Part shown: positions 1 through 7,243 of the stretch, piece after piece
Position numbering within the stretch: position 1 is the first letter of the stretch
Layout of the letters: each line of letters begins with the position of its first letter
NCBI GenBank assembly: GCA_045531965.1
Contig: JAZSFA010000152.1
Span: 1-17,663 of the forward strand
Direction: 5' to 3'
From: CAMEON01 sp045531965
Lineage (GTDB): Bacteria; Bacillota; Clostridia; Oscillospirales; CAG-272
DNA length: 17,663 bases
Made by a program: the position numbers and the translations under genes
Notes under the pieces: generated by a model
What the model was told of the DNA's origin: nothing
What the model saw: only the letters and a program-made list of their open reading frames with translations
Database searches by the model: none

Positions 1-461
1 GTCTGGTTCCCGGCTTTGAGGCTCCCGTCACCGTGGGCTACGCCACCTCCAACCGCTCAGCAGTCATCCGTATCCCAGCCTATGCCAAGAGCCCCGACAA
101 GCGCCGCTTCGAGCTCCGCAACCCCGACGCCACCTGCAACCCCTACTTCTGCTACGCCGCCATCCTCATGGCAGGCTTGGACGGCGTGAAGAACAAGATC
201 GATCCCCACGCCGAGGGCTGGGGTCCCTACGACTTCAACCTGTTCCACCTGTCAGACGAAGAGAAGGCCAAGTTGAAGGGGCTGCCCACCAGCCTTCCCG
301 AGGCTTTGGACGCCCTGGAGGCCGATCACGACTACCTGACCGCAGGCGGTGTCTTCCCCGAGGAGCTTCTCACGAATTTCATCAAGACCAAGAGAGCCGA
401 GTGCGCAGAGCTGTCGAAGATACCTCATCCTGCCGAGTTCGATAAATACTACAACCTGTAA
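1..461 (+). CDS. glnA: Glutamine synthetase type I, C-terminal part (5' truncated by window edge)
   Basis: The first full codon is at base 3 and the frame runs to TAA at 459-461, so about 152 residues of the C-terminus are visible. GS joins ammonia to glutamate using ATP in the cytoplasm. Visible type I GS signatures are NRSAVIRIP, the substrate/ATP-binding stretch RRFELRNPDATCNPYFCYAA, and a C-terminus with GGVF and PHPAEFDKYY that follows the Escherichia coli-like (beta) pattern better than the Bacillus one. Where E. coli GS has the adenylylated tyrosine (NLY), this protein reads NLF in NLFHLSDEE, so that modification site is absent. The gene is closed by a strong hairpin about 13 bases downstream. 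Identity is secure; the upstream promoter and the rest of the active site lie outside the window. Confidence 0.97.
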   Translation, partial: LVPGFEAPVTVGYATSNRSAVIRIPAYAKSPDKRRFELRNPDATCNPYFCYAAILMAGLDGVKNKIDPHAEGWGPYDFNLFHLSDEEKAKLKGLPTSLPEALDALEADHDYLTAGGVFPEELLTNFIKTKRAECAELSKIPHPAEFDKYYNL

Positions 462-473
462 TATGAAAAACGA

Positions 474-508
474 CCCTGCCTTCGGACAATGCCGAAGGCA
501 GGGTTTCT
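474..508. terminator. Bidirectional intrinsic terminator between glnA and the DUF2179 gene
   Basis: A perfect 12-bp stem, CCCTGCCTTCGG (474-485) with CCGAAGGCAGGG (492-503), closes a 6-base loop. On the plus strand it is followed by TTTCTT; on the minus strand by TCGTTTTT. It sits between two convergent genes and can end both. Confidence 0.9.
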
Positions 509-525
509 TGATGATAGGATTCTGC

Positions 526-1077
526 TCATTTGACCATCCCGTAGCCGCCCGCGTACTTACTGACCTCGGAAACAGCCACGAAGACCTTATTATCACAGAC
601 CTTGCGGATCTCTTTGAGGGTCTTTGGGGTCTCCTTGCGGGGGAGAACGATGAAGATCATGTTCATCTTCTCCTTGGAGCCGTGCCCCTCAAGGACGGTA
701 TAACCGCGGTCATTGGCCTTTAGATAGTCGGTGATCTTCTTGGTGCTGTCGTCGTTGGCGATCAGCTCCAGGTTAGACGTACCTAGGGCAATTTTACTCT
801 CCAGGGTAGAGCCAAGGAACAGACCCGTGGCGTAGCCGATGCAATAGAATACCAGCAACAGGAGGTTATCGCCCAAGGTGCCGATAAGGGTAGAGATGAC
901 CAGACCCCAGATGGTGCATTCGATAAAACCAAGCCCCGCGGCTTTGAGGCGTTGACCCTTGACCATCATGCAGGTTTTGAGAGATTGAATGGTAATCTCG
1001 ATGATCTTGGCGGCGCAAACCAGGAGGCAGACGAGGATGGGGGATATGCCCCGCAGGGTTTCAAGAAATTCAGACAT
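526..1077 (-). CDS. DUF2179/UPF0316-type membrane protein (YebE-like)
   Basis: 183 residues starting at ATG 1075-1077, with AAGGAG (1085-1090, reverse complement) 7 bases upstream. The N-terminal half (about residues 10-92) is hydrophobic with roughly three membrane segments and contains the short polar stretch EITIQSLKTC, typical of the DUF5698 part of UPF0316 proteins. The C-terminal half (about 100-183) is a soluble alpha/beta domain that resembles DUF2179, with GYTVLEGHG and an IFIVLPRKE strand. DUF2179 also occurs at the C-terminus of YitT-type membrane proteins, where it is thought to be a cytosolic regulatory or ligand-binding domain; the function of UPF0316 proteins is not established. 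It appears to be monocistronic, and I could not assign a clear promoter. Family assignment is from recalled sequence pattern. Confidence 0.82.
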   Translation of the reverse strand: MSEFLETLRGISPILVCLLVCAAKIIEITIQSLKTCMMVKGQRLKAAGLGFIECTIWGLVISTLIGTLGDNLLLLVFYCIGYATGLFLGSTLESKIALGTSNLELIANDDSTKKITDYLKANDRGYTVLEGHGSKEKMNMIFIVLPRKETPKTLKEIRKVCDNKVFVAVSEVSKYAGGYGMVK

Positions 1078-1117
1078 GGTGTTTCTCCTTATTTTTGATC
1101 TATGTCACACGAAATGG

Positions 1118-1146
1118 TTGATTTTTTGACTACAATATGCTATAAT
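1118..1146 (+). promoter_or_regulatory. Sigma-A-type promoter of the small membrane protein gene
   Basis: -35 TTGATT (1118-1123), 17-base spacer, -10 TATAAT (1141-1146) preceded by TGC, an extended -10. Predicted start of transcription is about 1153, giving a leader of only about 30 bases before the ATG at 1185. A TTGACT at 1126-1131 is only 9 bases from the -10 and was not chosen. Confidence 0.8.
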
Positions 1147-1184
1147 ATGATTCAAACTTGAAAATCTCCATTGAAGGTGTGAAA

Positions 1185-1571
1185 ATGAAAGCTATATTAT
1201 ACAGCCTCTTTTTTTCGTTTGTTATCATAGCCACGCCGATTTTTTCACAACGAACAGCCTACCAAAGCATAGATGAGCATCAATTTATGCTATACAAAAT
1301 TAAGAAACTGGGATTTTTATTCAAAGGTATGCAAGGACAATCGGCAAGCAAACACGGTGTCATTATGCCAATGCTGATCATCCAAATCCAAGGCTATCTC
1401 TTGGGATTACTATCATTTGCTTTAGTCGTGATTGATGAAATGCTTTTGCTCCCAATTGATGCGGTGCTATTGAATATCATTGTCTTGCTTGTCCATTGTT
1501 TCGTTATTATATTCGTAACAATGATTGCAGGACTTGTTGGTAAGCGCAGAAAAAGCAAGCGCAGAAAATAA
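1185..1571 (+). CDS. Small membrane protein of unknown function with basic C-terminal tail
   Basis: 128 residues from ATG 1185; a TTG at 1158 is in frame but lies almost at the predicted transcription start, and GAAGGTG upstream of 1185 fits a ribosome binding site. Residues 1-20 form a hydrophobic signal-like segment (LYSLFFSFVIIATPIFS). A polar region follows (QRTAYQSIDEHQFMLYKIKKLGF). Two long hydrophobic segments (about 60-84 and 92-118) come next, and the end is strongly basic (GKRRKSKRRK). It is more AT-rich than its neighbours. I do not recognise a family. The N-terminal hydrophobic stretch could be a cleaved signal or a first transmembrane helix. It has its own promoter, lies convergent to the DUF5722 gene with only 40 bases between them, and no convincing terminator is visible there. 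Confidence 0.7.
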   Translation: MKAILYSLFFSFVIIATPIFSQRTAYQSIDEHQFMLYKIKKLGFLFKGMQGQSASKHGVIMPMLIIQIQGYLLGLLSFALVVIDEMLLLPIDAVLLNIIVLLVHCFVIIFVTMIAGLVGKRRKSKRRK

Positions 1572-1611
1572 ATGATGCCAATTCGATCTTCATATCGTTT
1601 CCCTTTTGGGA

Positions 1612-3213
1612 TCATATGCTTTCAATGATCTTTTTGAAATAGTCCGTTTTCTCGGGCATGGGGGGATCCAGCAGCTCGTCAAACAGAGCTTCCCCGATAT
1701 AGTCTCTTGCCCACGCAACCCATTCTGCTTCCCTATCCGTTTCCATATCGCGGATGGCGAAGCAGATTTTTTTATAGTCACCGGGGTTGATGAAAAGATG
1801 CTGCTCGTCGGCGTAACCCTTTTCGTAGCGCAGTCCCAAATGGAGTCCGCTTTCATCGTTGAGAGGCATATCGGCATAGCGGTTGATGATGAACTGGTCG
1901 ATGTTGGGACATTTCCGCATCTTCTGGTACATCAGGGTGAAGGCGGCGGCACCCTTGTTCTCGGTCTCGGGGTCGTCATCGCGGGTATGGAAGCCCTGCT
2001 CGTCAAAGACCACGCGGCGGGACTTACCTCGATATTGCATCTCGGGAAGATCCACAACTGCCTGCCACATCTCCAGGTTTTTCATGGTCGCACGGGGGCT
2101 GTCGAAGGAAAACACAGCGGTCACATCGTGGTAGAAATCGGGGCGGGACAGATCCTCGGGATAGGGGTGAGCCGAGATGCCCCAATCAAAGTCGCCATCT
2201 CTTTGGCTATAGGCGGCAAGGTAGGCCAGGCACTCGGTGGCGGGATAGTAACGCATTTCGTCGGGCTTGTACCGCATGGCGAAATGATGGTCAAAGGAGA
2301 CGTGGGCACGGAAGCCTGCGTTGTATTTCTTGCCGATGAGGTGAGCGATACGGATCTGCGAGGTGTACTCCTCCATGTAGTCGCGGCAGGTCATGGCACC
2401 GCAGTTGTGCCAGGTTGCCTGGGCGTTGATCTCGTTGCCCACGTCGGTGATCCATGAGCAGAACAGCGGGCTTCGGGGATCTGCGTAGCGGGCGCAGAGG
2501 AAGTCCACGCAGGCGCAATACATATTCAATCCTTCTTCGGTGCGGAGGTTGAAGGCGCTCATCTGCTCATTAAAGCCCGTGTCCTCGTAGTCGGGATGAC
2601 CGATGACCTTGCGGAGGGTGTCGTCCGAGCCGCGGAGGCGGTAGCTGAAACGATTGATGAGGCGGACAAGGCAGGGGATATTCCGCTTGATGCAGGGCTG
2701 CATGAGTCTATCGTAGAGCTCCATGGTCTCCCGATCAAAATAGTATGTCTTACCGTTCCAAACGTGTTCGATGGCATCGGGGGCGGGGGTGACGGTCTGG
2801 ATCCAGGTGCTGTTGACCTCTGTCATCATGCAACCGAAGCCCAGATAGTCCATATCCTCCTCGGTGGAGGTGACCCAAGTGCCCACGGGACGGGTGATGG
2901 CAGGCGCAGGGTCGTTTGCGGTGGAAAAGTCCTCGGAAAAGTCGGTGACGTATTTGACGCCCGACAGCATCTCGCCCTTGGCGGTGGTCTCGAAACGGCA
3001 AGTGAGGAGGTCGCAGTCCCCGGCGTAACGGGGGAACGTGAGGGTACTCCCCGTTCCGCTGATAGTCATAAGGATGCGACCGGGATACTTGTCCTCCGTC
3101 TGACCAGCGTGAATAAGAGGTACACGAGCGACGGCGGTCAGAATGTCATCGGAGGTCTCCGACAGGATCAGAAGGATCTGATCTCTATGTGCTGTAATGC
3201 TTTCAACTCTCAT
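1612..3213 (-). CDS. DUF5722-like putative glycoside hydrolase (TIM-barrel, clan GH-A pattern)
   Basis: 533 residues, no signal peptide. An N-terminal beta-rich region (about 1-95) is followed by a long alpha/beta region that looks like a TIM barrel. Two glutamates sit in strand-end motifs typical of retaining clan GH-A glycosidases: E261 in ITDVGNEINAQ (candidate acid/base, Asn-Glu pair) and E405 in RRVVFDEQGFHT (candidate nucleophile). Aromatic and histidine-rich stretches (SFDHHFAMRY, WGISAHPYPED) would fit a sugar-binding cleft. From memory the pattern matches DUF5722 proteins, whose activity I do not know to be established. The start ATG (3211-3213) overlaps the peroxiredoxin stop as ATGA, so the gene is probably translated by coupling from the upstream bcp gene and shares its promoter. 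Substrate cannot be read from sequence. Confidence 0.72.
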   Translation of the reverse strand: MRVESITAHRDQILLILSETSDDILTAVARVPLIHAGQTEDKYPGRILMTISGTGSTLTFPRYAGDCDLLTCRFETTAKGEMLSGVKYVTDFSEDFSTANDPAPAITRPVGTWVTSTEEDMDYLGFGCMMTEVNSTWIQTVTPAPDAIEHVWNGKTYYFDRETMELYDRLMQPCIKRNIPCLVRLINRFSYRLRGSDDTLRKVIGHPDYEDTGFNEQMSAFNLRTEEGLNMYCACVDFLCARYADPRSPLFCSWITDVGNEINAQATWHNCGAMTCRDYMEEYTSQIRIAHLIGKKYNAGFRAHVSFDHHFAMRYKPDEMRYYPATECLAYLAAYSQRDGDFDWGISAHPYPEDLSRPDFYHDVTAVFSFDSPRATMKNLEMWQAVVDLPEMQYRGKSRRVVFDEQGFHTRDDDPETENKGAAAFTLMYQKMRKCPNIDQFIINRYADMPLNDESGLHLGLRYEKGYADEQHLFINPGDYKKICFAIRDMETDREAEWVAWARDYIGEALFDELLDPPMPEKTDYFKKIIESI

Positions 3214-3662
3214 AGGCTCTCCAAAATTTCCGCAGCGTTAGTATCGGGCTTGACCTTGGGCATAACACGCTCGATCAGACCGTTTTCATCAATAACAAAA
3301 GTCGTACGAACCACGCCGAAGCTGGTCTTGCCGTAAAGCTTCTTTTCTTGCCACACGCCATAGGCCTTGATGGCGATCAATTCGGGGTCAGACAAAAGAA
3401 CAAAAGGAAGGTCATATTTTTCGGCAAATTTGACGTGAGATGCCACGCTGTCTTTGCTGACACCGATGACCTCTACCCCTTTTTCACGGAAGGCGTTGTA
3501 GGCGCCTGCAAAGGCACACGCCTGACGGGTACAGCCCGGCGTATTATCCCGAGGGTAAAAATACAGAATGACTTTTTTTCCACGAAAGTCTGACAATGAC
3601 ACTGATTTTCCCGCCTTATCACAAAGCGTAAAGTCAGGTGCTTTTATACCGATTTCCAACAT
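3210..3662 (-). CDS. bcp: Thioredoxin-dependent thiol peroxidase (Bcp/PrxQ-type peroxiredoxin)
   Basis: 150 residues from ATG 3660-3662, with AAGGAG (3669-3674, reverse complement) 6 bases upstream. A TTG at 3675-3677 extends the frame but would put the ribosome binding site inside the coding region. The enzyme reduces hydroperoxides in the cytoplasm using thioredoxin. The fold signature is APDFTL near residue 8, then the active site PRDNTPGCTRQACAF with peroxidatic Cys44 and resolving Cys49 five residues later, as in the BCP subgroup. Length and layout (ILYFYP, GVSKDS, TFVIDENG) match the family. It is the first gene of a two-gene unit with the DUF5722 gene (4-base overlap), an unusual partner for a peroxidase. 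Transcription starts from a good promoter at 3690-3718. Confidence 0.95.
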   Translation of the reverse strand: MLEIGIKAPDFTLCDKAGKSVSLSDFRGKKVILYFYPRDNTPGCTRQACAFAGAYNAFREKGVEVIGVSKDSVASHVKFAEKYDLPFVLLSDPELIAIKAYGVWQEKKLYGKTSFGVVRTTFVIDENGLIERVMPKVKPDTNAAEILESL

Positions 3663-3689
3663 AAGCATCTCCTTCAATTGTTTTTTATT

Positions 3690-3718
3690 ATTATAGCACA
3701 GATCCTATAAAAAAGCAA
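3690..3718 (-). promoter_or_regulatory. bcp: Sigma-A-type promoter of the bcp-DUF5722 operon
   Basis: Read on the minus strand: TTGCTT (3713-3718), 17-base spacer, TATAAT (3690-3695) preceded by TGC, an extended -10. It lies about 28 bases upstream of the bcp ATG. Confidence 0.78.
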
Positions 3719-3752
3719 TCCCAAACCCCGAAAATACCCATCAATCCTTGCG

Positions 3753-3769
3753 GTTGAACGAGCTTCAAC
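3753..3769. promoter_or_regulatory. Short perfect inverted repeat between divergent promoters, possible operator
   Basis: GTTGAA-cgagc-TTCAAC, a perfect 6-5-6 palindrome. It lies 10 bases upstream of the plus-strand -35 (3780) and 34 bases upstream of the bcp -35. A CGGTTG hexamer also recurs on either side of it (3751-3756 and 3773-3778). Position and symmetry fit a regulator site; no T-run follows, so it is not a terminator. Assignment is inference. Confidence 0.35.
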
Positions 3770-3779
3770 TAACGGTTGC

Positions 3780-3808
3780 TTGACTTTTCATGACCGCCAT
3801 GCTATACT
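3780..3808 (+). promoter_or_regulatory. Sigma-A-type promoter of the 3844 membrane protein gene
   Basis: TTGACT (3780-3785), 17-base spacer, TATACT (3803-3808) preceded by TGC. Predicted start of transcription is near 3815, about 29 bases before the ATG. Confidence 0.85.
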
Positions 3809-3843
3809 GATACCATCACCCAAACCTTTGAAAGGAAATGCAC

Positions 3844-4554
3844 ATGAGCAAGAAAATACAGCATAAAGACGGTACGCTTTACTACCGTCAAAATGATCTT
3901 TGGCGCTTGATCGGCGCAGGCATGATGATCGTCGGTGTTGTCTGGTTTTACTTTGGTTGGTCAGCCGCCTCCTATTACGTACCTTGTGTGATCACCCCAG
4001 CAGGTCTGATCCTCTTTTTGGTTTTCAGCAGCCGACATATCAGTGATAACGACATGGAAGAAGAAAAGAACCATCGCCTGACGGATTATGATACCTGTAT
4101 CACAGGACGACAGGACTATCACCGTTACGTTTTAAGGCAACCGGCAAGCGTGGAAACCGATGCCTATCACATGGGAGCCGACGCCGCTTATTTCAAGCGT
4201 GGCAAAAACAGCACTTTGGTTTCAGACCGTTTTGTCAAATCCCATTTTTTCTTCACAAATGATGCCTTGCTTGTCTGCTCCCGTACTTTGTCCCTTACAC
4301 TGCCGAGAGAAGAAGAAGGTGCTTTTGAGGATGTTGAAGTCATCCTTCCGTTTTCTGATATCCGCTCAGCAGAGCTATGTGAACAGACCACAACCATTAC
4401 TCTGACCAACACTAAGAAGCCTGCTTCAGCTAAATGGACCGAGCTTTTGATCATGGGAGACAGCGAAGAACTTCTGCGTCTGCCTGTGAAAAACGACATG
4501 GATATGTTCACCCTTTGCGAAGAAATCAACCGCAAAGTCAAGAATGACCGATAA
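3844..4554 (+). CDS. Two-helix membrane protein with a cytosolic domain, unknown function
   Basis: 236 residues. The ATG at 3844 was chosen over the one at 3838 because AAAGGA (3832-3836 region) is about 7 bases from 3844 but nearly abuts 3838. Residues 1-20 are polar (KDGTLYYRQNDLW). Two hydrophobic segments follow (about 20-38, GAGMMIVGVVWFYFGW, and 46-62, PCVITPAGLILFLVF), then a long soluble part with alternating beta strands (FFFTNDALLVCSRTLSLTL, VILPFSDIRSAEL, TTTITLTN, TELLIMGDSEELLRLP). The layout resembles small Gram-positive proteins with a membrane hairpin plus a PH-like beta domain, but I do not recognise a family and the PH-like reading is speculative. The gene is monocistronic, with a strong promoter upstream and a good terminator 17 bases downstream. 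Confidence 0.8.
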   Translation: MSKKIQHKDGTLYYRQNDLWRLIGAGMMIVGVVWFYFGWSAASYYVPCVITPAGLILFLVFSSRHISDNDMEEEKNHRLTDYDTCITGRQDYHRYVLRQPASVETDAYHMGADAAYFKRGKNSTLVSDRFVKSHFFFTNDALLVCSRTLSLTLPREEEGAFEDVEVILPFSDIRSAELCEQTTTITLTNTKKPASAKWTELLIMGDSEELLRLPVKNDMDMFTLCEEINRKVKNDR

Positions 4555-4570
4555 AAATTATACTCTCCTT

Positions 4571-4604
4571 CCCCTATTCTCTGTATCAGAGGGTAGGGGT
4601 TTTT
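4571..4604 (+). terminator. Intrinsic terminator after the 3844 gene
   Basis: A 13-bp stem (CCCCTA then TTCTCTG, loop TAT, CAGAGGG then TAGGGG; two G-U pairs) spans 4571-4599 and is followed directly by five T residues. Confidence 0.9.
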
Positions 4605-4641
4605 CCATACATCTTTTTTCTGTATTTTTTGCCCAAAACTA

Positions 4642-4671
4642 TTGCCAAATCCCCCCGTCGTATGGTATACT
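4642..4671 (+). promoter_or_regulatory. Sigma-A-type promoter of the rhamnosidase operon, with palindrome over the -10
   Basis: TTGCCA (4642-4647), 18-base spacer, TATACT (4666-4671) preceded by TGG. The -10 lies inside an imperfect palindrome (4659-4676) centred on GTATAC (4665-4670), with GTAT and ATAC arms at 4660-4663 and 4672-4675. A repressor could bind there, but palindromy may also arise by chance in an AT-rich -10. Confidence 0.7.
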
Positions 4672-4713
4672 ATACACGGAATTTTCCTACCCTAAATTGA
4701 AAGGATGAAAAAC

Positions 4714-7233
4714 ATGAGCAAAGATTACATGACTGACGGTCGCGCCGTCTGGATTACCTACGCTAACCCCAACCCTGTGAATTCCGAAAAAAAGAATCCC
4801 TGGGAAAACGCCCTTGGTCGCTCCGATCAGTTCGCCCCCATCGCTGACGCGGGCGGTGTTGCCCTGTTCAGAAAGCAGTTTACTGTAAGCGGCTTGAAAT
4901 CTGCCCGTGTGGATGCCACTGCTCTTGGCGTTTTTGATCTGTGGATCAACGGTGAGCGCGTGGGTCGGAAAGATGAGAAGGGCAACGTCGTATACGACGA
5001 AATGAAGCCCGGGTGGACCGACTACAAGGCGCGCGTGCTTTACTATTCCTACGATCTTACACCCTATCTTAAAGAAGGCGAGAACACCCTGCTCGTCGCC
5101 GTAGCCCCCGGTTGGTGGAACGGACGCATTTCTCTTGGTACATATGGAGAAACCCATATTTCCCTTCTAGCCGCCATCCATCTTCTTGATGCCGACGGAG
5201 AGCGTCATCTGTATACCGATGACTCTTGGCAAGCTTCCTGGGGCAGTGCCGTCCGCACCTCTGACATTTGGGATGGAGAACTGTATGATGCTAACGAGCC
5301 CACCTTTGCAAGACTTTCTCAGGGTTGCAACTGTTTGAAGTGGGAGGCTGTTACAACCGAGAGCTACGATATTTTCGTGACCCCTCATGTGGGTCCTACC
5401 ATCATGGTGCGCGAGGGTCTGACTCGTACTCCCGAAACCATCGTGATCTACAATGGTACCGAGGATAACGGTTCGGACTACGGCAAGATTCATGTAGTGC
5501 GTGAGTTTAAAGGCGAAGACAGCTTTACCTTGAAACAGGGTGAAACTGCTGTCATTGACTTGGGACAAAATATGGTGGGTTGGCCCACCTTCACCGTTAA
5601 GGGTAACAAAGGCGCATCGATTCAGGTGCGCGTGGGCGAGATGCTCAACGACTCGGGTCTGGAATCCCGCGGCAACGATAATCCCGAGGGTTCTATCTAC
5701 ACCATCAACTACCGTTCCGCCAAAGCAAAGGCATATTACGTGCTTCGTGGTGATGAAAACGGCGAATACTACTGCCCCAATTTCACTTTCTTCGGTTTCC
5801 GTTATTTGGAGATCTCCGCTACAGATGACATGACATTCACAGGTCTTGCCTGCTCTGTCATCGGCTCAGCCACCCGTGAGACCGGTAATATGGTCACCTC
5901 CAACGCCGACGTAAACCAGCTTATCTCTAACATCATCTGGGGTCAACGGGGTAACTACTTATCGATTCCCACCGACTGTCCTCAGCGTGACGAGCGTCTT
6001 GGTTGGACGGGCGACACCCAAGCCTTCTGCGGTACTGCCGCCTACAACGCCGACGTGGACGGCTTCTTCCACAAGTGGCTACAGGATGCCCGTGACTCTC
6101 AAAACGAGGCAGGCGTGTATCCCGACGTTATCCCCACCGTTCGTGTGGTAGGTTTCGGTGGTGCTGCTTGGAGCGACGCAGGTATCATTGTTCCCTACAC
6201 CATGTGGAAAATGTACGCCGATACTGCTATCATTGAGGAGCATTACGCCTCCATGGAGCGGTATATAAGTTGGCTGGAGGGTGCCAACATGATGGCACCC
6301 AATCCTCACTACGGTGACTGGCTGGCTTATGAACCCACCGATGCCCGTCTTATTTGCGTGGCTTACCATGCTCTTGACTGCATCTATATGGAGGCTATGT
6401 CCAAGGCCATCGGCAAGAATAACCGTGCCGCTCACTACAGGGAGGCTTACGACAAGGTGCGTGAGTACTTCCGTGCCACCTACTGTGAGGACGGTATGCT
6501 GAAACCAGAGCATCGCACCCAATGCGCTTATCTCTTGGTGCTTCGCATCGGTCTTTTGGACGAAGACAAGAAGGCAGAGGCTGTGGCTGCCCTCAAGAAG
6601 AAAATCATTGACAACGGTTACAAACTGTCCACAGGCTTCGTGGGCACTTGTATCCTCAATGAGGTGCTGGCAGAGAACGGCGAGAATAATCTGGCTTATT
6701 CCCTTCTCTTGCAGACAGAGAATCCCTCATGGCTCTACAGCGTCTATCAAGGTGCCACCACCATTTGGGAGCGTTGGAACTCCTACACCAAGGCTACGGG
6801 CTTTGGCAACGTGGCCATGAACTCCTTCAACCACTATGCCTACGGTGCCATTCAGGAGTGGATGTACCGCCACATGGCAGGTATCGAAACCACCGAAAAC
6901 GCTCCCGGCTTTGCTCATCCCATTCTCCAGCCCAAGCCTGACACCCGTACACCCGACGAGATCCCCGAGGGTCAGTCTCTCATCAAGTGGGTCAAGACCT
7001 CCTTTGACTCCCCCGTGGGCACCATCAAGTCGGCTTGGGACATGACCGACGGTTTCGTTTATGAATGCACCGTCCCCGTGGTCACCACTCTGTATCTGCC
7101 CATGCTGTCTGATGCTGAAACCTATACCGTCAACGGCGTGGACAAGAAGTTCTCGGATGGTAAGGTCTGCTATTGCGGCAAGTGCCTGGAGATAGAGCTT
7201 CAACCCGGCAGCTACACCTTCATTCAGAAATAA
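4714..7233 (+). CDS. GH78 alpha-L-rhamnosidase, intracellular
   Basis: 839 residues from ATG 4714; AAAGG (4700-4704) is 9 bases upstream, whereas the in-frame ATG at 4705 directly abuts it. No signal peptide, so probably cytoplasmic. Inverting GH78 enzymes release L-rhamnose from plant glycosides, pectin or bacterial polysaccharides. Domains in order: N-terminal beta-sandwich (about 40-210, with DLWINGERVG and PGWWNGR), concanavalin-like domain (about 265-380, DLGQNMVGWPTF and NFTFFGFRYLEI), (alpha/alpha)6 barrel (about 385-715) and a C-terminal beta domain (about 725-830). The catalytic motif DCPQRDERLGWTGD starts at D421 and supplies the general-acid region. TTIWERW supplies the candidate general base E686. 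Length is in the normal family range. It is the first gene of a two-gene operon with its own promoter; the next gene starts 10 bases after the stop. Confidence 0.95.
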   Translation: MSKDYMTDGRAVWITYANPNPVNSEKKNPWENALGRSDQFAPIADAGGVALFRKQFTVSGLKSARVDATALGVFDLWINGERVGRKDEKGNVVYDEMKPGWTDYKARVLYYSYDLTPYLKEGENTLLVAVAPGWWNGRISLGTYGETHISLLAAIHLLDADGERHLYTDDSWQASWGSAVRTSDIWDGELYDANEPTFARLSQGCNCLKWEAVTTESYDIFVTPHVGPTIMVREGLTRTPETIVIYNGTEDNGSDYGKIHVVREFKGEDSFTLKQGETAVIDLGQNMVGWPTFTVKGNKGASIQVRVGEMLNDSGLESRGNDNPEGSIYTINYRSAKAKAYYVLRGDENGEYYCPNFTFFGFRYLEISATDDMTFTGLACSVIGSATRETGNMVTSNADVNQLISNIIWGQRGNYLSIPTDCPQRDERLGWTGDTQAFCGTAAYNADVDGFFHKWLQDARDSQNEAGVYPDVIPTVRVVGFGGAAWSDAGIIVPYTMWKMYADTAIIEEHYASMERYISWLEGANMMAPNPHYGDWLAYEPTDARLICVAYHALDCIYMEAMSKAIGKNNRAAHYREAYDKVREYFRATYCEDGMLKPEHRTQCAYLLVLRIGLLDEDKKAEAVAALKKKIIDNGYKLSTGFVGTCILNEVLAENGENNLAYSLLLQTENPSWLYSVYQGATTIWERWNSYTKATGFGNVAMNSFNHYAYGAIQEWMYRHMAGIETTENAPGFAHPILQPKPDTRTPDEIPEGQSLIKWVKTSFDSPVGTIKSAWDMTDGFVYECTVPVVTTLYLPMLSDAETYTVNGVDKKFSDGKVCYCGKCLEIELQPGSYTFIQK

Positions 7234-7243
7234 GGCCTTCTAT

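Noticed and set aside
1126..1131. TTGACT as -35 box for the small membrane protein gene
   Set aside because: It is only 9 bases from the TATAAT; TTGATT at 1118-1123 gives 17-base spacing.
1572..1611. Possible terminator between the convergent small gene and DUF5722 gene
   Set aside because: Only a weak imperfect ATGAT/ATCAT pairing, with no T-run on either strand.
1606..2457. Plus-strand open reading frame opposite the DUF5722 gene
   Set aside because: The minus strand carries the motif-rich, properly started gene; the plus frame is Gly/Val/His-rich shadow sequence.
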